Below are positions 35,891 through 44,678 of a stretch of 64,000 bases of DNA, in pieces (position 1 is the stretch's first letter; each line of letters begins with the position of its first letter). The notes below the pieces were generated by a model. The model was not told the DNA's origin. It ran no database searches and saw only the letters and a program-made list of their open reading frames with translations. The stretch spans positions 29,628 to 93,627 of the forward strand of contig NZ_FNJD01000014.1 of assembly GCF_900103185.1 (NCBI RefSeq). The letters are read 5' to 3'. This DNA is from Sulfitobacter litoralis (lineage in GTDB: Bacteria > Pseudomonadota > Alphaproteobacteria > Rhodobacterales > Rhodobacteraceae). The position numbers were made by a program, and so were the translations under genes.

Positions 35891-36268
35891 ATGAAGACCG
35901 CTCAAGATTATCTCGACGCTGCCAATGAAGTTGTCCCCAAGATGGACGCCAAGGATGCGATTGCGAAACACGCCAAGGGCGAAGGCGTCTTTATTGATGT
36001 GCGCGACTCTGGTGATATCGCCAAAAGCGGCACAATCCAGGGCGCACACCGCGTGCCGCGCGGTATGATCGAATTCCGCGCCGATGCGAACAAAGAAGAG
36101 ATGTATAACCCGATCTTCAAAAAAGACGCTGAAATCTATCTGATTTGCGGGGCGGGTGGCCAAGCCGCGTTGTCGGGCAAGACCCTACACGACATGGGCT
36201 TTAGTAATGTTACCAACATCGGTGGTTTCCCCGGCTGGAAAGACGCGGGCGGCCCGACCGAAGCCTAA
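35891..36268 (+). CDS. Single-domain rhodanese-like sulfurtransferase
   Basis: A 125 aa cytoplasmic protein with one rhodanese domain. Cys86 in ICGAGGQA lies in the catalytic loop, in which the usual Arg after the double Gly is Gln. FIDVRDSGD (34-42) is the conserved early strand. It probably carries persulfide sulphur; the acceptor is unknown. AGAGG precedes the ATG at 35891; a GTG 9 bp upstream is possible. It ends with a perfect hairpin at 36291. Confidence 0.88.
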   Translation: MKTAQDYLDAANEVVPKMDAKDAIAKHAKGEGVFIDVRDSGDIAKSGTIQGAHRVPRGMIEFRADANKEEMYNPIFKKDAEIYLICGAGGQAALSGKTLHDMGFSNVTNIGGFPGWKDAGGPTEA

Positions 36269-36290
36269 GCGTCACGGCGCATGACCAATG

Positions 36291-36322
36291 ACGAAAGGGC
36301 AGGCTGTGGTCTGCCCTTTCGT
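36291..36322 (+). terminator. Terminator after rhodanese gene
   Basis: ACGAAAGGGCAG at 36291-36302 and CTGCCCTTTCGT at 36311-36322 form a perfect 12-bp stem around an 8-base loop. Confidence 0.85.
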
Positions 36323-36364
36323 ATATCAGACCCTCGCATACGCAGGCTATAAAGGGTGCCAGCC

Positions 36365-36570
36365 CTTGCGTTTGCTGAAAAGCGGGGCTATACGCGCGAC
36401 TGTCTAAGGGGCGGATACACGTTTCGGGCGCAGTATATCAGGCAGGGTCGGTTTCATCCGGCCCTCTTTGTTTTGCGGATCGAATCCCATCGTGGATGAC
36501 AACTTTAACCACAGACCGGCGGAGACAACCGCGCGGCCAGAAACCAAATGCTAAAGGAAAATCAAGCTAC
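36365..36570 (+). promoter_or_regulatory. Probable rpsA promoter and structured 5' leader
   Basis: The 302-bp gap between the rhodanese gene and rpsA holds, after the rhodanese terminator, a promoter-like pair CTTGCG (36365-36370) and CTATAC (36388-36393) with 17 bp between. About 50 bp further, AGGGTCGG (36444-36451) and CCGGCCCT (36458-36465) form an 8-bp hairpin followed by CTTTGTTTTG, which looks like a terminator placed about 105 bp upstream of the rpsA start. The leader could therefore attenuate rpsA. Function not shown by sequence alone. Confidence 0.5.
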
Positions 36571-38247
36571 ATGGCTATGAACTCAATGGAAGACTTCGAA
36601 GCACTTTTGGAAGAAAGCTTTGAAATGGACACGCCCGCAGAGGGCTCAGTTGTCAAAGGCAAGGTTATCGCGATCGAAGCGGGCCAAGCCATTATCGACG
36701 TCGGCTACAAGATGGAAGGCCGCGTCGAGTTGAAAGAATTTGCCGAGCCTGGCGAAGCTCCGAAAGTGGAAGTCGGCGACGAAGTCGAAGTGTTCCTGCG
36801 TCAGGTTGAAAACTCGCGCGGCGAAGCTGTTATCTCCCGTGAGATGGCGCGTCGTGAAGAAGCTTGGGACCGTCTTGAGAAAGCCTATGCCGCAGAAGAG
36901 CGCGTTGAAGGCGCGATCTTTGGCCGTGTTAAAGGTGGCTTTACCGTTGATCTGGGCGGCGCTGTTGCCTTCCTTCCGGGTTCCCAAGTTGACGTGCGCC
37001 CCGTGCGCGATGCCGGCCCTCTGATGGGTCTGAAGCAGCCATTCCAAGTTCTGAAAATGGACCGCCGTCGTGGCAACATCGTTGTATCGCGTCGTGCAAT
37101 CCTTGAAGAATCCCGTGCCGAACAGCGTGCCGAAGTGATTGGCAACCTGACCGAAGGTCAGGAAGTTGACGGTGTGGTCAAGAACATCACCGAATACGGT
37201 GCGTTCGTTGATCTGGGCGGCGTTGACGGCTTGCTGCACGTCACAGACATGGCATGGCGTCGTGTGAACCACCCATCCGAGATTCTGGCGATCGGCGAAA
37301 CCATCAAGGTTCAGGTCATCAAGATCAACAAAGAGACGCACCGCATCTCCTTGGGTATGAAACAGCTGCAAGAAGATCCATGGGATCTGGTTCAAGCCAA
37401 GTACCCGCTGGAATCCACGCACACTGGCCGCGTCACCAACATCACCGATTACGGTGCATTTGTTGAGCTGGAGCCAGGCGTTGAAGGTCTGGTTCACGTG
37501 TCCGAAATGTCTTGGACCAAAAAGAACGTACACCCCGGCAAGATCGTTTCCACCAGCCAAGAAGTCGAAGTCATGGTTCTGGAAATCGATGGCGCCAAGC
37601 GTCGCGTTTCCCTTGGTCTGAAACAGACCATGCGCAACCCATGGGAAGTGTTCGCTGAAACACACCCAGAAGGCACCGAAGTCGAAGGCGAAGTCAAAAA
37701 CATCACCGAATTCGGTCTGTTTGTTGGCCTGCCAGGCGACATCGACGGTATGGTTCACCTGTCCGACCTGAGCTGGGACCAGCGCGGCGAAGAAGCGATC
37801 CAAGACTACCGTAAAGGTGACACGGTTCAGGCCGTTGTTTCCGAAGTCGACGTTGAAAAAGAACGCATCAGCCTGTCGATCAAAGGTGTGGGCGGCGACA
37901 AGTTCGCAGAAGCAGTGGGCGGCGTGAAGCGCGGTTCCGTTGTGACTGTGTCCGTGACCTCCATCGAAGAGGGTGGCATCGAAGTCGAATACGAAGGTAT
38001 GAAAGCCTTCATCCGTCGCTCCGATCTGTCGCGTGACCGTGCCGAACAGCGCCCCGAGCGTTTCTCGGTTGGTGACAAGGTCGACGTACGCATCACCAAC
38101 GTGGACGCGAAAGCGCACCGTCTGGGCGTCTCGATCAAAGCACGCGAAATCGCAGAAGAGAAAGAAGCAGTCGAGCAGTATGGCTCCTCTGACTCCGGCG
38201 CGTCCTTGGGTGATATCCTCGGCGCCGCTCTGAAGGGCGACGAATAA
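36571..38247 (+). CDS. rpsA: 30S ribosomal protein S1
   Basis: Binds mRNA leaders on the 30S subunit. The 558 aa protein has six S1 domains in the usual order; the last four show clear repeats such as ITEYGAFVDLGGVDGLLHV (near 204), ITDYGAFVELEPGVEGLVHV and ITEFGLFVGLPGDIDGMVHL. I start at 36571 (MAMNSMEDFE), the common alphaproteobacterial N-terminus; a 25-residue longer frame lacks family support. The gene has a U-rich terminator at 38274 and a likely regulated leader upstream. Confidence 0.95.
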   Translation: MAMNSMEDFEALLEESFEMDTPAEGSVVKGKVIAIEAGQAIIDVGYKMEGRVELKEFAEPGEAPKVEVGDEVEVFLRQVENSRGEAVISREMARREEAWDRLEKAYAAEERVEGAIFGRVKGGFTVDLGGAVAFLPGSQVDVRPVRDAGPLMGLKQPFQVLKMDRRRGNIVVSRRAILEESRAEQRAEVIGNLTEGQEVDGVVKNITEYGAFVDLGGVDGLLHVTDMAWRRVNHPSEILAIGETIKVQVIKINKETHRISLGMKQLQEDPWDLVQAKYPLESTHTGRVTNITDYGAFVELEPGVEGLVHVSEMSWTKKNVHPGKIVSTSQEVEVMVLEIDGAKRRVSLGLKQTMRNPWEVFAETHPEGTEVEGEVKNITEFGLFVGLPGDIDGMVHLSDLSWDQRGEEAIQDYRKGDTVQAVVSEVDVEKERISLSIKGVGGDKFAEAVGGVKRGSVVTVSVTSIEEGGIEVEYEGMKAFIRRSDLSRDRAEQRPERFSVGDKVDVRITNVDAKAHRLGVSIKAREIAEEKEAVEQYGSSDSGASLGDILGAALKGDE

Positions 38248-38273
38248 GCCTTAGCGCTTATCGCACACAATTT

Positions 38274-38307
38274 AGGGCCTCGCAGTGCAGACTGCGGGGC
38301 CCTTTTT
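38274..38307 (+). terminator. Rho-independent terminator after rpsA
   Basis: AGGGCCTCGCAGT pairs with ACTGCGGGGCCCT (one G-U pair) around the loop GCAG, followed by TTTTT. Confidence 0.9.
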
Positions 38308-38524
38308 CGTTCCGAATCGCAAGGGGGTGCAATGGAGCGGGTGAGGGCGGCTGGCCGCGCCATTCCGGGTGCCGGTGTGAATTATGGCCAAAAAATGACT
38401 GCAAAACAGCGACTTCCCGCCGTTTAATCACGATAATAGAAATTTGGATGACTTCACGAACGCGTTTGGTTTGCTATAGTCCCCTCTAGTTAAGACATAA
38501 ATTGCGCACCTCGGAGGACGTTAA

Positions 38525-38809
38525 ATGATCCGGTCAGAACTGATCCAGAAGATTGCCGATGACAATCCCCATCTCTATCAGCGCGACGTTGAGCGGATCG
38601 TGAATACTATCTTTGAAGAGATCACCGGCGCGATGGCCGCCGGGGACCGTGTCGAGCTGCGCGGCTTTGGTGCTTTTTCGGTCAAAAAACGTGACGCGCG
38701 CGTGGGACGGAACCCTCGTACTGGGGAAACGGTTCATGTAGAAGAAAAGCACGTGCCGTTCTTCAAGACCGGTAAACTGCTTAGAGATCGTTTAAACGGG
38801 AATTCCTAA
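38525..38809 (+). CDS. ihfB: Integration host factor subunit beta
   Basis: A 94 aa DNA-bending protein of the HU/IHF family, which works as a heterodimer with IhfA. The beta-arm signature [20 protein letters not shown] (about 48-67) contains the Pro that inserts into DNA. It lies 278 bp after rpsA, as in many proteobacteria, and is followed without gap by lapA and then trpF. GGAGG lies 8 bases before the ATG. Confidence 0.95.
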   Translation: MIRSELIQKIADDNPHLYQRDVERIVNTIFEEITGAMAAGDRVELRGFGAFSVKKRDARVGRNPRTGETVHVEEKHVPFFKTGKLLRDRLNGNS

Positions 38810-39159
38810 TGCGCTATGTTCGCTACCTCTGCATCGCAGTCTTCGCCATTGCACTGATCGCGGTCGCCTTGGCCAACCGGTCTATGGTGTCGCTGAAATT
38901 GCTGCCGACCGAGGTTTCGGGCTGGTTCGCAATGAACCCTGAAATCCAGGTGCCGCTGTTCATTGTTATTCTGGGCAGCATCATCGCCGGCCTTCTTGTT
39001 GGTTTTGTCTGGGAATGGATCCGTGAATACGGCCAACGTGCTGAAGCCGCCCGTCAGGCCCGCGAAATGCGCCGGTTGGAGCGTGAAGTCGCACGGTTGA
39101 AGGGCGAGAAGTATCAGGACCAAGACGAGGTTCTGGCGTTGCTGGATCAAGCAAGCTAA
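38809..39159 (+). CDS. LapA domain (DUF1049) inner-membrane protein
   Basis: A 116 aa protein with two membrane segments (about 3-22 and 43-66) and a cytoplasmic charged, coiled-coil C-terminus (about 72-112). It is the LapA-domain family, which in E. coli works with LapB to control LPS synthesis, but no lapB is seen here. It begins on the last base of the ihfB stop codon (TAATG), an order common in alphaproteobacteria. Confidence 0.88.
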   Translation: MRYVRYLCIAVFAIALIAVALANRSMVSLKLLPTEVSGWFAMNPEIQVPLFIVILGSIIAGLLVGFVWEWIREYGQRAEAARQAREMRRLEREVARLKGEKYQDQDEVLALLDQAS

Positions 39160-39193
39160 GCGGGCCTATGCCCCTTAGCGCAGGAACCATTCG

Positions 39194-39838
39194 ATGACCC
39201 AAAATTTGCATGTGAAATTCTGCGGCTTACGCAGCACGCAGGATATTGCCGCGGCGGCTGCCGCTGGCGCGCGCTATGTCGGGTTCGTCTTTTTCGAAAA
39301 ATCCCCGCGCCACGTCACGATCGAACAAGCCGCTGAACTGGCTGTAGAGGTGCCGATGGGGCTGTGTAAGGTCGCGTTGACGGTCAATGCGGATGACGCC
39401 TTTCTGGACGCGCTGACTGCCGCTGTGCCCCTTGATATGCTGCAGCTACACGGCCAGGAAACGCCCGAGCGTGTCGCCGAGGTCAAGGTCCGCTATGGGC
39501 TGCCGGTGATGAAAGCTGTAGGGGTCGCGGATGCAGATGACCTGCCGCAGATCGATGTCTATATGGCTGTAGCGGACCAGATCCTGATTGATGCTAAACC
39601 ACCCAAAGGGGCGGCATTGCCCGGTGGCAATGGGCTGGCCTTTGACTGGCGTCTGGTTGCCGACCGCACATGGGATAAGCCGTGGATGCTGGCAGGTGGC
39701 TTGACGCCCGACAACGTGATAGAGGCGGCGCGTATGACCGGCGCAAGGCAAGTCGATGTGTCTTCCGGTGTGGAAAGCGCGCCGGGTGTCAAGGACGCGG
39801 GGCTGATCGCGGCATTCGGAAACGCCGCGAAAGTCTGA
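39194..39838 (+). CDS. trpF: Phosphoribosylanthranilate isomerase
   Basis: Third step of the tryptophan branch. The 214 aa TIM barrel has the catalytic Cys in VKFCGLRS (near 10) and the Asp in the loop around residue 134 ([17 protein letters not shown]), with the phosphate-binding [15 protein letters not shown] at the C-terminus. It is 34 bp after lapA; trpB and trpA are not in the window. Confidence 0.94.
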   Translation: MTQNLHVKFCGLRSTQDIAAAAAAGARYVGFVFFEKSPRHVTIEQAAELAVEVPMGLCKVALTVNADDAFLDALTAAVPLDMLQLHGQETPERVAEVKVRYGLPVMKAVGVADADDLPQIDVYMAVADQILIDAKPPKGAALPGGNGLAFDWRLVADRTWDKPWMLAGGLTPDNVIEAARMTGARQVDVSSGVESAPGVKDAGLIAAFGNAAKV

Positions 39839-39857
39839 GTATTGGCAGGTTGCCCCC

Positions 39858-40691
39858 TTAGAAGGTTAGGGGGTATTCCTTGGCCAGCGCGTCGAACTTC
39901 ATCAGCGATGCGATAAGGGCTGGCATCTGGTCCAGATAGATCATGTTGGGCCCGTCCGACGGTGCATTGTCAGGGTCTTCGTGGGTTTCAATGAACACCG
40001 CACCTACACCAATCGCTACAGCAGCGCGTGCCATGACCGGCGCAAATTCGCGTTGTCCGCCGCTTGAACCGCCTTGCCCGCCGGGTTGCTGGACCGAATG
40101 CGTCGCGTCCATCACGACAGGGTATCCGGTCTGCGCCATCTGCGGCAGGCTGCGCATGTCGGCGACCAGCGTGTTGTACCCAAAAGAGGTGCCGCGTTCT
40201 GTGAGCAAGATGCGCTTGTTGCCGGTGGATTCGATCTTGGCAACGACATTGGGCATGTCCCACGGGGCCAGAAACTGGCCTTTCTTAACATTGACGACCT
40301 TGCCCGTATTGCCAGCGGCCAGCAGCATATCGGTTTGGCGGCACAGGAAGGCGGGGATTTGCAGGATGTCCACGGCTTCGGCAGCGATGGCACATTGGGC
40401 CTCGGTGTGAACATCCGTTAGAACCGGCACGCCGATCGACTTGCCCACAGACTGCAACACGGCCAGACCTTCGTCGATGCCAAGCCCACGTTTACCGCCA
40501 AGCGAGGTGCGGTTGGCCTTGTCATAGCTGGCCTTGAACACGAACTGCGCGCCGACCGCGTCGCAGGCCTCTTTCATCTGGCCGGCGATCATCTGGGCGT
40601 GTGTTTCGCTTTCCAACTGGCAAGGGCCTGCGATCACCGTCAGCGGGCGATCATTCCCGATAACGACATTTCCAACGGTGACTTGGGTCAT
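39858..40691 (-). CDS. kdsA: 3-deoxy-8-phosphooctulonate synthase
   Basis: Condenses arabinose 5-phosphate and PEP for Kdo. The 277 aa protein has the DAHP/KDO8P synthase opening VIAGPCQLES (19-28), KASYDKANR (near 55) and FIETHEDPDNAPSDG (near 240). Its ATG overlaps the stop of the capsule exporter gene kpsE by 4 bp, so Kdo synthesis is tied to capsule export. Another kdsA for lipid A may exist elsewhere; that cannot be seen. Confidence 0.94.
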   Translation of the reverse strand: MTQVTVGNVVIGNDRPLTVIAGPCQLESETHAQMIAGQMKEACDAVGAQFVFKASYDKANRTSLGGKRGLGIDEGLAVLQSVGKSIGVPVLTDVHTEAQCAIAAEAVDILQIPAFLCRQTDMLLAAGNTGKVVNVKKGQFLAPWDMPNVVAKIESTGNKRILLTERGTSFGYNTLVADMRSLPQMAQTGYPVVMDATHSVQQPGGQGGSSGGQREFAPVMARAAVAIGVGAVFIETHEDPDNAPSDGPNMIYLDQMPALIASLMKFDALAKEYPLTF

Positions 40692-42394
40692 TTTGTTACC
40701 TGTTCTTTCAGAATAGAGGAGGTCAGCGATAGCATGAGGTAGATGCCCGCAAAGATCAGAAATGTCAAAATCGTGTTCTCGAACTTGCGCGGATATGTGG
40801 CGGATTGCGATGCGACAGGGCGCACCGCGACGGTCAGATAGCGCACCTGACGGCTGGCTTCGGTACGGGCCTGTTCCATCTGTGTGAGCGATGCCTGAAG
40901 TGCTGCATCTGCGGCGGCCAAATCGGCCTGCGCCAGTTGCAAGCTAACGGCCTGCTGCGCAAGAGAGTTCGTACCCTCTGTGGCGCTGTTCATGCGGTCG
41001 TTCAGCTTGTCCAGCTGTGCGCTAAGGCGGCGCACGTCGCCTTGGGCACCGTCCACCTTGGCACGGTTGGGGCGCGGGTTGTCGAGCAGGGCAGCAAGTT
41101 CGAGTTCCTTTTCCAACAGCAGTGTTTCGTAGTTGGTGATCTGCCCGCGGATCGACGCAATAACAGCCTGCGGATCGACGCCATTTTCAACTTGCAGCTT
41201 GATTAGCGCCTCCTGCGCCTCGCGGCGTTTGGCGACAGTCTGTTCATAAGCCTCGCGCGCGTCGCGCATACCGTCCTCGCGCTTTTGCTGCGACAGGGCG
41301 TTCACGCGTTCCTCGGCATAGTCGAGCAGGTGCTGAGAGAAGTCAGTGGCAACTTCCGGATCGGCGGCGATGACCTCCATCCGGATCATCCCTTCGGTGG
41401 GATCGTAGCCGATTTTGACGTTGTCCTTGTAGAATTTATACGCCTCTTCGTTTGACGCATCCGGGTTCATCCGCTGGATCGGGTCAATCTCGGGATTAGA
41501 GAAATGCTTCATAAAGCCAACGTCGCGGTCCAAGCGCAGCATAGCGTCTTTGGACTGCAGGTAACTTTGCGTCGCGATACTATCGGCAGAGTTGGCAAAT
41601 TGCGTCGGCAGCAGCCCGCCAAGCGGGCCAAGCCCGCCGGTGCCCTCGTTCTGAATGATCAGGAACTGGCTGTCGGTCGCATACATCGGGGTGGCGATTT
41701 TATAGAAATAATAGCCTCCCATCACCGTGGGAAGTCCGACGAAAAACGCCAGCCGCACCGCCAAAAGCGCCATCTTGCGGCGACGACGTTTGGTGATGTC
41801 GCGCTGGATATCCGAGATTTCGCGCATCCGACGTTCCATCGGCTTAACGTCGGTGGAGGGCACATTACGCCCGCCTGTAGGTATCGTTTGCGGCAGTTGA
41901 ATTCGGTTCTTGGACAGGGCCGTACCCGTGGATTTCTGATCTTGCGGGACGACGAGCTCCAGCATGTTGGAACGTTGGAACGGATCAATACCCTGATCGC
42001 GCAAGAGACGTACCGCATCAAAATCCGAGGTTGGCGCAAGCCCGTGTTTCTGGGCCACGCGCCGTGCCATCCGCAACTGGCGGCCGGTCAGCCCTTCGCG
42101 ACGGATCGCGTCAATGTCCTGCTCGCCGCTGACTTCATCCGCCGAAGCAACCTCTCCGCTGCGCGGAGCCGGCGACGGGGTGGAACGCGGGGGCGCAGAC
42201 GCGGGCGAAGGTGTCGTGGCTTGGGTTCTTTGGGCAGCTTGTGATGCGTTTTCCTGCGCTTCGCCTGCGACAGGCGGAACGTCGGAAGACGTAGCCGAAG
42301 CCGCCTTGGGCTTAGCCGTGTCGGTGCCCTGCGGGGTTGCCGCAGGGGCCGCGCGTTTGATGCGGAATTTTCTAGCCTTGGGTTTCGTAGTCAT
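40688..42394 (-). CDS. kpsE: Capsule polysaccharide export inner-membrane protein (KpsE-like)
   Basis: Polysaccharide co-polymerase/export protein of the Wzz/KpsE group, linking the inner-membrane ABC transporter to the outer channel. In 568 aa a Pro/Ala-rich cytoplasmic part (about 1-150) precedes a membrane segment (MALLAVRLAFFVGLPTVMGG, near 215), a long periplasmic coiled coil (about 360-500), and a C-terminal membrane segment (LTFLIFAGIYLMLSLTSSI). The long cytoplasmic extension is more than usual. It overlaps kpsT by 23 bp and kdsA by 4 bp. Confidence 0.88.
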   Translation of the reverse strand: MTTKPKARKFRIKRAAPAATPQGTDTAKPKAASATSSDVPPVAGEAQENASQAAQRTQATTPSPASAPPRSTPSPAPRSGEVASADEVSGEQDIDAIRREGLTGRQLRMARRVAQKHGLAPTSDFDAVRLLRDQGIDPFQRSNMLELVVPQDQKSTGTALSKNRIQLPQTIPTGGRNVPSTDVKPMERRMREISDIQRDITKRRRRKMALLAVRLAFFVGLPTVMGGYYFYKIATPMYATDSQFLIIQNEGTGGLGPLGGLLPTQFANSADSIATQSYLQSKDAMLRLDRDVGFMKHFSNPEIDPIQRMNPDASNEEAYKFYKDNVKIGYDPTEGMIRMEVIAADPEVATDFSQHLLDYAEERVNALSQQKREDGMRDAREAYEQTVAKRREAQEALIKLQVENGVDPQAVIASIRGQITNYETLLLEKELELAALLDNPRPNRAKVDGAQGDVRRLSAQLDKLNDRMNSATEGTNSLAQQAVSLQLAQADLAAADAALQASLTQMEQARTEASRQVRYLTVAVRPVASQSATYPRKFENTILTFLIFAGIYLMLSLTSSILKEQVTK

Positions 42395-43031
42395 AAAGCT
42401 GTTTGGCCTCTTCCAAGGTGTCGAAGATATGAAGCTTTCCGCCAAGTAGTACAGCAGCGGACCGCGCGAATTGTTCCAACGTCTCGGCTTGGTGCGACAC
42501 GATGATGATCGTGGTCGTTTGCAGGCGCTCTTGCAGAATTTCGCCCGCCTTGCGGTTGAACTCAACGTCTGTGGTGCTCGGCATGCCTTCGTCGATCAAA
42601 TAGATGTCGAAATCAAGCGCAAGCAGCAGTGAAAAGGAAAACCGTGATTTCATCCCGGCGGAATATGTCCCGACCGGCTGGTCAAAATATTCACCCAAAC
42701 CGCACAGCCAGCGGCAAAAACTTTCGACGTAATCAGGGTCTAGCCCATAGAGCCGCGCAATATAGCGGGCGTTTTCCATGGCAGAGATCTTGTTGATGAC
42801 GCCGCCCATAAACCCCAATGGAAAGCTGATGTTGCAGCCCCGTCTGATTTCGCCTTCGTCCGGTTTTTCAAGCCCCGCCATCATATTGATAAGGGTCGTC
42901 TTACCGGTGCCATTGGGGGCGAGGATGCCAAGGGAATGACCCAAATCCACACGAAACGACACATGGTCCAGAATGACCTTGTGTTGCGTGCCAGTCCAAA
43001 AGGACTTGGATACGTTGTCAAATTCCAGCAT
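42372..43031 (-). CDS. kpsT: ABC-2 type polysaccharide exporter ATP-binding protein (KpsT)
   Basis: ATPase of the capsule export ABC transporter. In 219 aa, Walker A is GILAPNGTGKTTLINMM (about 35-51), the signature is SAGMKSRFSFSLLL (near 131), and Walker B is DIYLIDEGMPS (near 151). The sequence before the signature matches KpsT/Wzm-partner proteins. The permease kpsM and the outer-membrane kpsD are not next to it, so they must be elsewhere or lie further away. Confidence 0.92.
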   Translation of the reverse strand: MLEFDNVSKSFWTGTQHKVILDHVSFRVDLGHSLGILAPNGTGKTTLINMMAGLEKPDEGEIRRGCNISFPLGFMGGVINKISAMENARYIARLYGLDPDYVESFCRWLCGLGEYFDQPVGTYSAGMKSRFSFSLLLALDFDIYLIDEGMPSTTDVEFNRKAGEILQERLQTTTIIIVSHQAETLEQFARSAAVLLGGKLHIFDTLEEAKQLYDYETQG

Positions 43032-43257
43032 GCCTGCTCCGATTGGTGCTGTTGCGGGTCTGTCGCGCCCTGTTTCCCGAGGCTTGTGCGGTGTCTAGCC
43101 CACTATTTTGACTATATTATGTCGTAGATGAGACCGTATTTACAAGGAGCCAAAGCATAGGGCACGCCGCAAGGGCAGGCCAGCGGCAACACGAAGCAGT
43201 CAACGCCCGAGCCATGCCCCGGTTGAAACCGGCACCCCGACCCTTAGGTCTAGGCAC

Positions 43258-43845
43258 ATGACAGATATCCGCCCGGAACTTAGCCAATGTACCCTGTGCG
43301 CCGACCGCTTTGCCGCGACGGCGACGGCGCATCGGCCTAATCCGGTCGTGTGGTTTCAGCCGGGGGCGCGGCTGCTGATTGCCTCGCAGGCACCGGGGTT
43401 GCGGGTTCACGAGGCGAACACGCCGTTCTGGGATGCCTCTGGTAAACGCCTGCGCGACTGGCTGGGCGTGGACGAGGCGACGTTTTATGACCGCAGCCGT
43501 GTGGCGATCATCCCCATGGCATTCTGCTTTCCGGGCTATGATGCCAAAGGCAGCGACCTGCCGCCCCCGCCGATCTGTGCGAAAACATGGCGGGCAGGGG
43601 CACTGGACACTGTGCCCGATGTGCGGTTGACCGTGTTGATCGGGGCCTATGCCATGCGGTATCACTTGCCCGAGTTCACCACTGTCACCCGTGCCGTCGC
43701 CAATTGGCAAAACCACCCAGAGGGCGTCTTTGCCTTGCCTCATCCGTCGTGGCGCAATACCGGTTGGCTCAAGAAAAATCCGTGGTTCGAGGAAGAGGTG
43801 CTTCCCCGGCTCCGCGCTGCTGTAAGGAATGTACTGGATGACTGA
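43258..43845 (+). CDS. Uracil-DNA glycosylase family protein
   Basis: A 195 aa member of the UDG superfamily. LLIASQAPGLRVHE (about 38-51) is the GxxPG-like water-activating motif region and LPHPSWRNTG (about 159-168) is the C-terminal HPS/R motif. The N-terminal CTLC (11-14) could help hold an Fe-S cluster as in family 4/5, but the other cysteines are not clearly placed. It removes damaged bases or has a related role; the subfamily is one often seen in Rhodobacterales without tests. It overlaps the SseB gene by 8 bp. Confidence 0.85.
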   Translation: MTDIRPELSQCTLCADRFAATATAHRPNPVVWFQPGARLLIASQAPGLRVHEANTPFWDASGKRLRDWLGVDEATFYDRSRVAIIPMAFCFPGYDAKGSDLPPPPICAKTWRAGALDTVPDVRLTVLIGAYAMRYHLPEFTTVTRAVANWQNHPEGVFALPHPSWRNTGWLKKNPWFEEEVLPRLRAAVRNVLDD

Positions 43846-44623
43846 CGCGACTCCGCTGGACATCGCCCATGCCGCCATGATGGCCGATGAAAGCGATGAC
43901 GCCGCCCGCCTGCGGTTCTATGAACGCATGGCCGATGTGGAGCTGTTCCTGCTGCTCGAAGATGAACCGGACGCCGATCAGATCAGCCCCGTTCTGCTGG
44001 ATGATGCCTATGTGCTGGTCTTTGACCGAATTGAACGCCTGGCAGCCTATGTGGGAGAGCCCGCACCCTATGTGGCGCTGTCGGGGCGTGCGATAGCAGG
44101 TATGCTGGAGGGGCAACCGCTTGGCATGGCGGTCAACCTTGATGTGGCCCCGTCGGCGATCCTGTTGCCCGACAGCGCGGTGGCATGGCTGCGCGAAACG
44201 CTCGCCCACGAAGCCGGAGAGGTCGAGGCCCGCATTGACCGCGTCCTACCGCCGACCGGCCTGCCCGAAACGCTGATCGCCGCGATTGATGCCAAGCTGG
44301 CGACCGCCACGGGCATGGCCGCAGGGGCTTGGTTGGTCGGGGTCGAATATACCGGCGGCGGGCGCGGGCATCTGCTAGGCTTTGTCGGCGCAATCCCGCG
44401 GGCCCAAGATGCGCTTGTGCGTGCGGCATCCGAGGCGCTGACGTTTTCGGGGATCGATGCAGGGGCAATGGACGTGGGATTCTTTGCGCCGTCTGATCCG
44501 ACGGTCGAAAAACTGTCAAAGGTCGGACTGCGCTTTGATCTGCCGCAGATGGACCCGCTGGAGAAAACCCCACGGATGGAGGCTCCCGGATCTGATCCGT
44601 CCAAGCCGCCGATCCTGCATTAA
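43838..44623 (+). CDS. SseB family protein
   Basis: A 261 aa soluble protein with an SseB domain (about 10-125) and a C-terminal SseB-like half (about 145-245). In E. coli SseB raises serine sensitivity; the molecular role is not known. Typical is the stretch LLDDAYVLVFDRIERLAAY at about 48-66. The ATG at 43838 overlaps the DNA glycosylase stop by 8 bp, with AAGGA upstream. Confidence 0.86.
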   Translation: MTDATPLDIAHAAMMADESDDAARLRFYERMADVELFLLLEDEPDADQISPVLLDDAYVLVFDRIERLAAYVGEPAPYVALSGRAIAGMLEGQPLGMAVNLDVAPSAILLPDSAVAWLRETLAHEAGEVEARIDRVLPPTGLPETLIAAIDAKLATATGMAAGAWLVGVEYTGGGRGHLLGFVGAIPRAQDALVRAASEALTFSGIDAGAMDVGFFAPSDPTVEKLSKVGLRFDLPQMDPLEKTPRMEAPGSDPSKPPILH

Positions 44624-44678
44624 CCGGTACCCGCCAAAGCCGCTTGCATCCCGCCCCGCTTGGCGCGATCAATAGGCC

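Noticed and set aside
36646..38118. 490-codon open frame on the minus strand opposite rpsA
   Set aside because: It is a mirror of the S1 coding sequence; the G+C-rich third positions leave the opposite strand open. The protein has no family resemblance and rpsA is certain.
43032..43257. Gene or small RNA in the kpsT-glycosylase gap
   Set aside because: It holds an A/T-rich stretch (about 43098-43140) suited to divergent promoters, but no boxes clear enough to annotate and no open frame with support.
43117..43878. 253-codon frame opposite the DNA glycosylase gene, reaching into the kpsT upstream region
   Set aside because: Composition is Arg/Pro/Gly-rich without a motif, and the glycosylase frame has clear family motifs.
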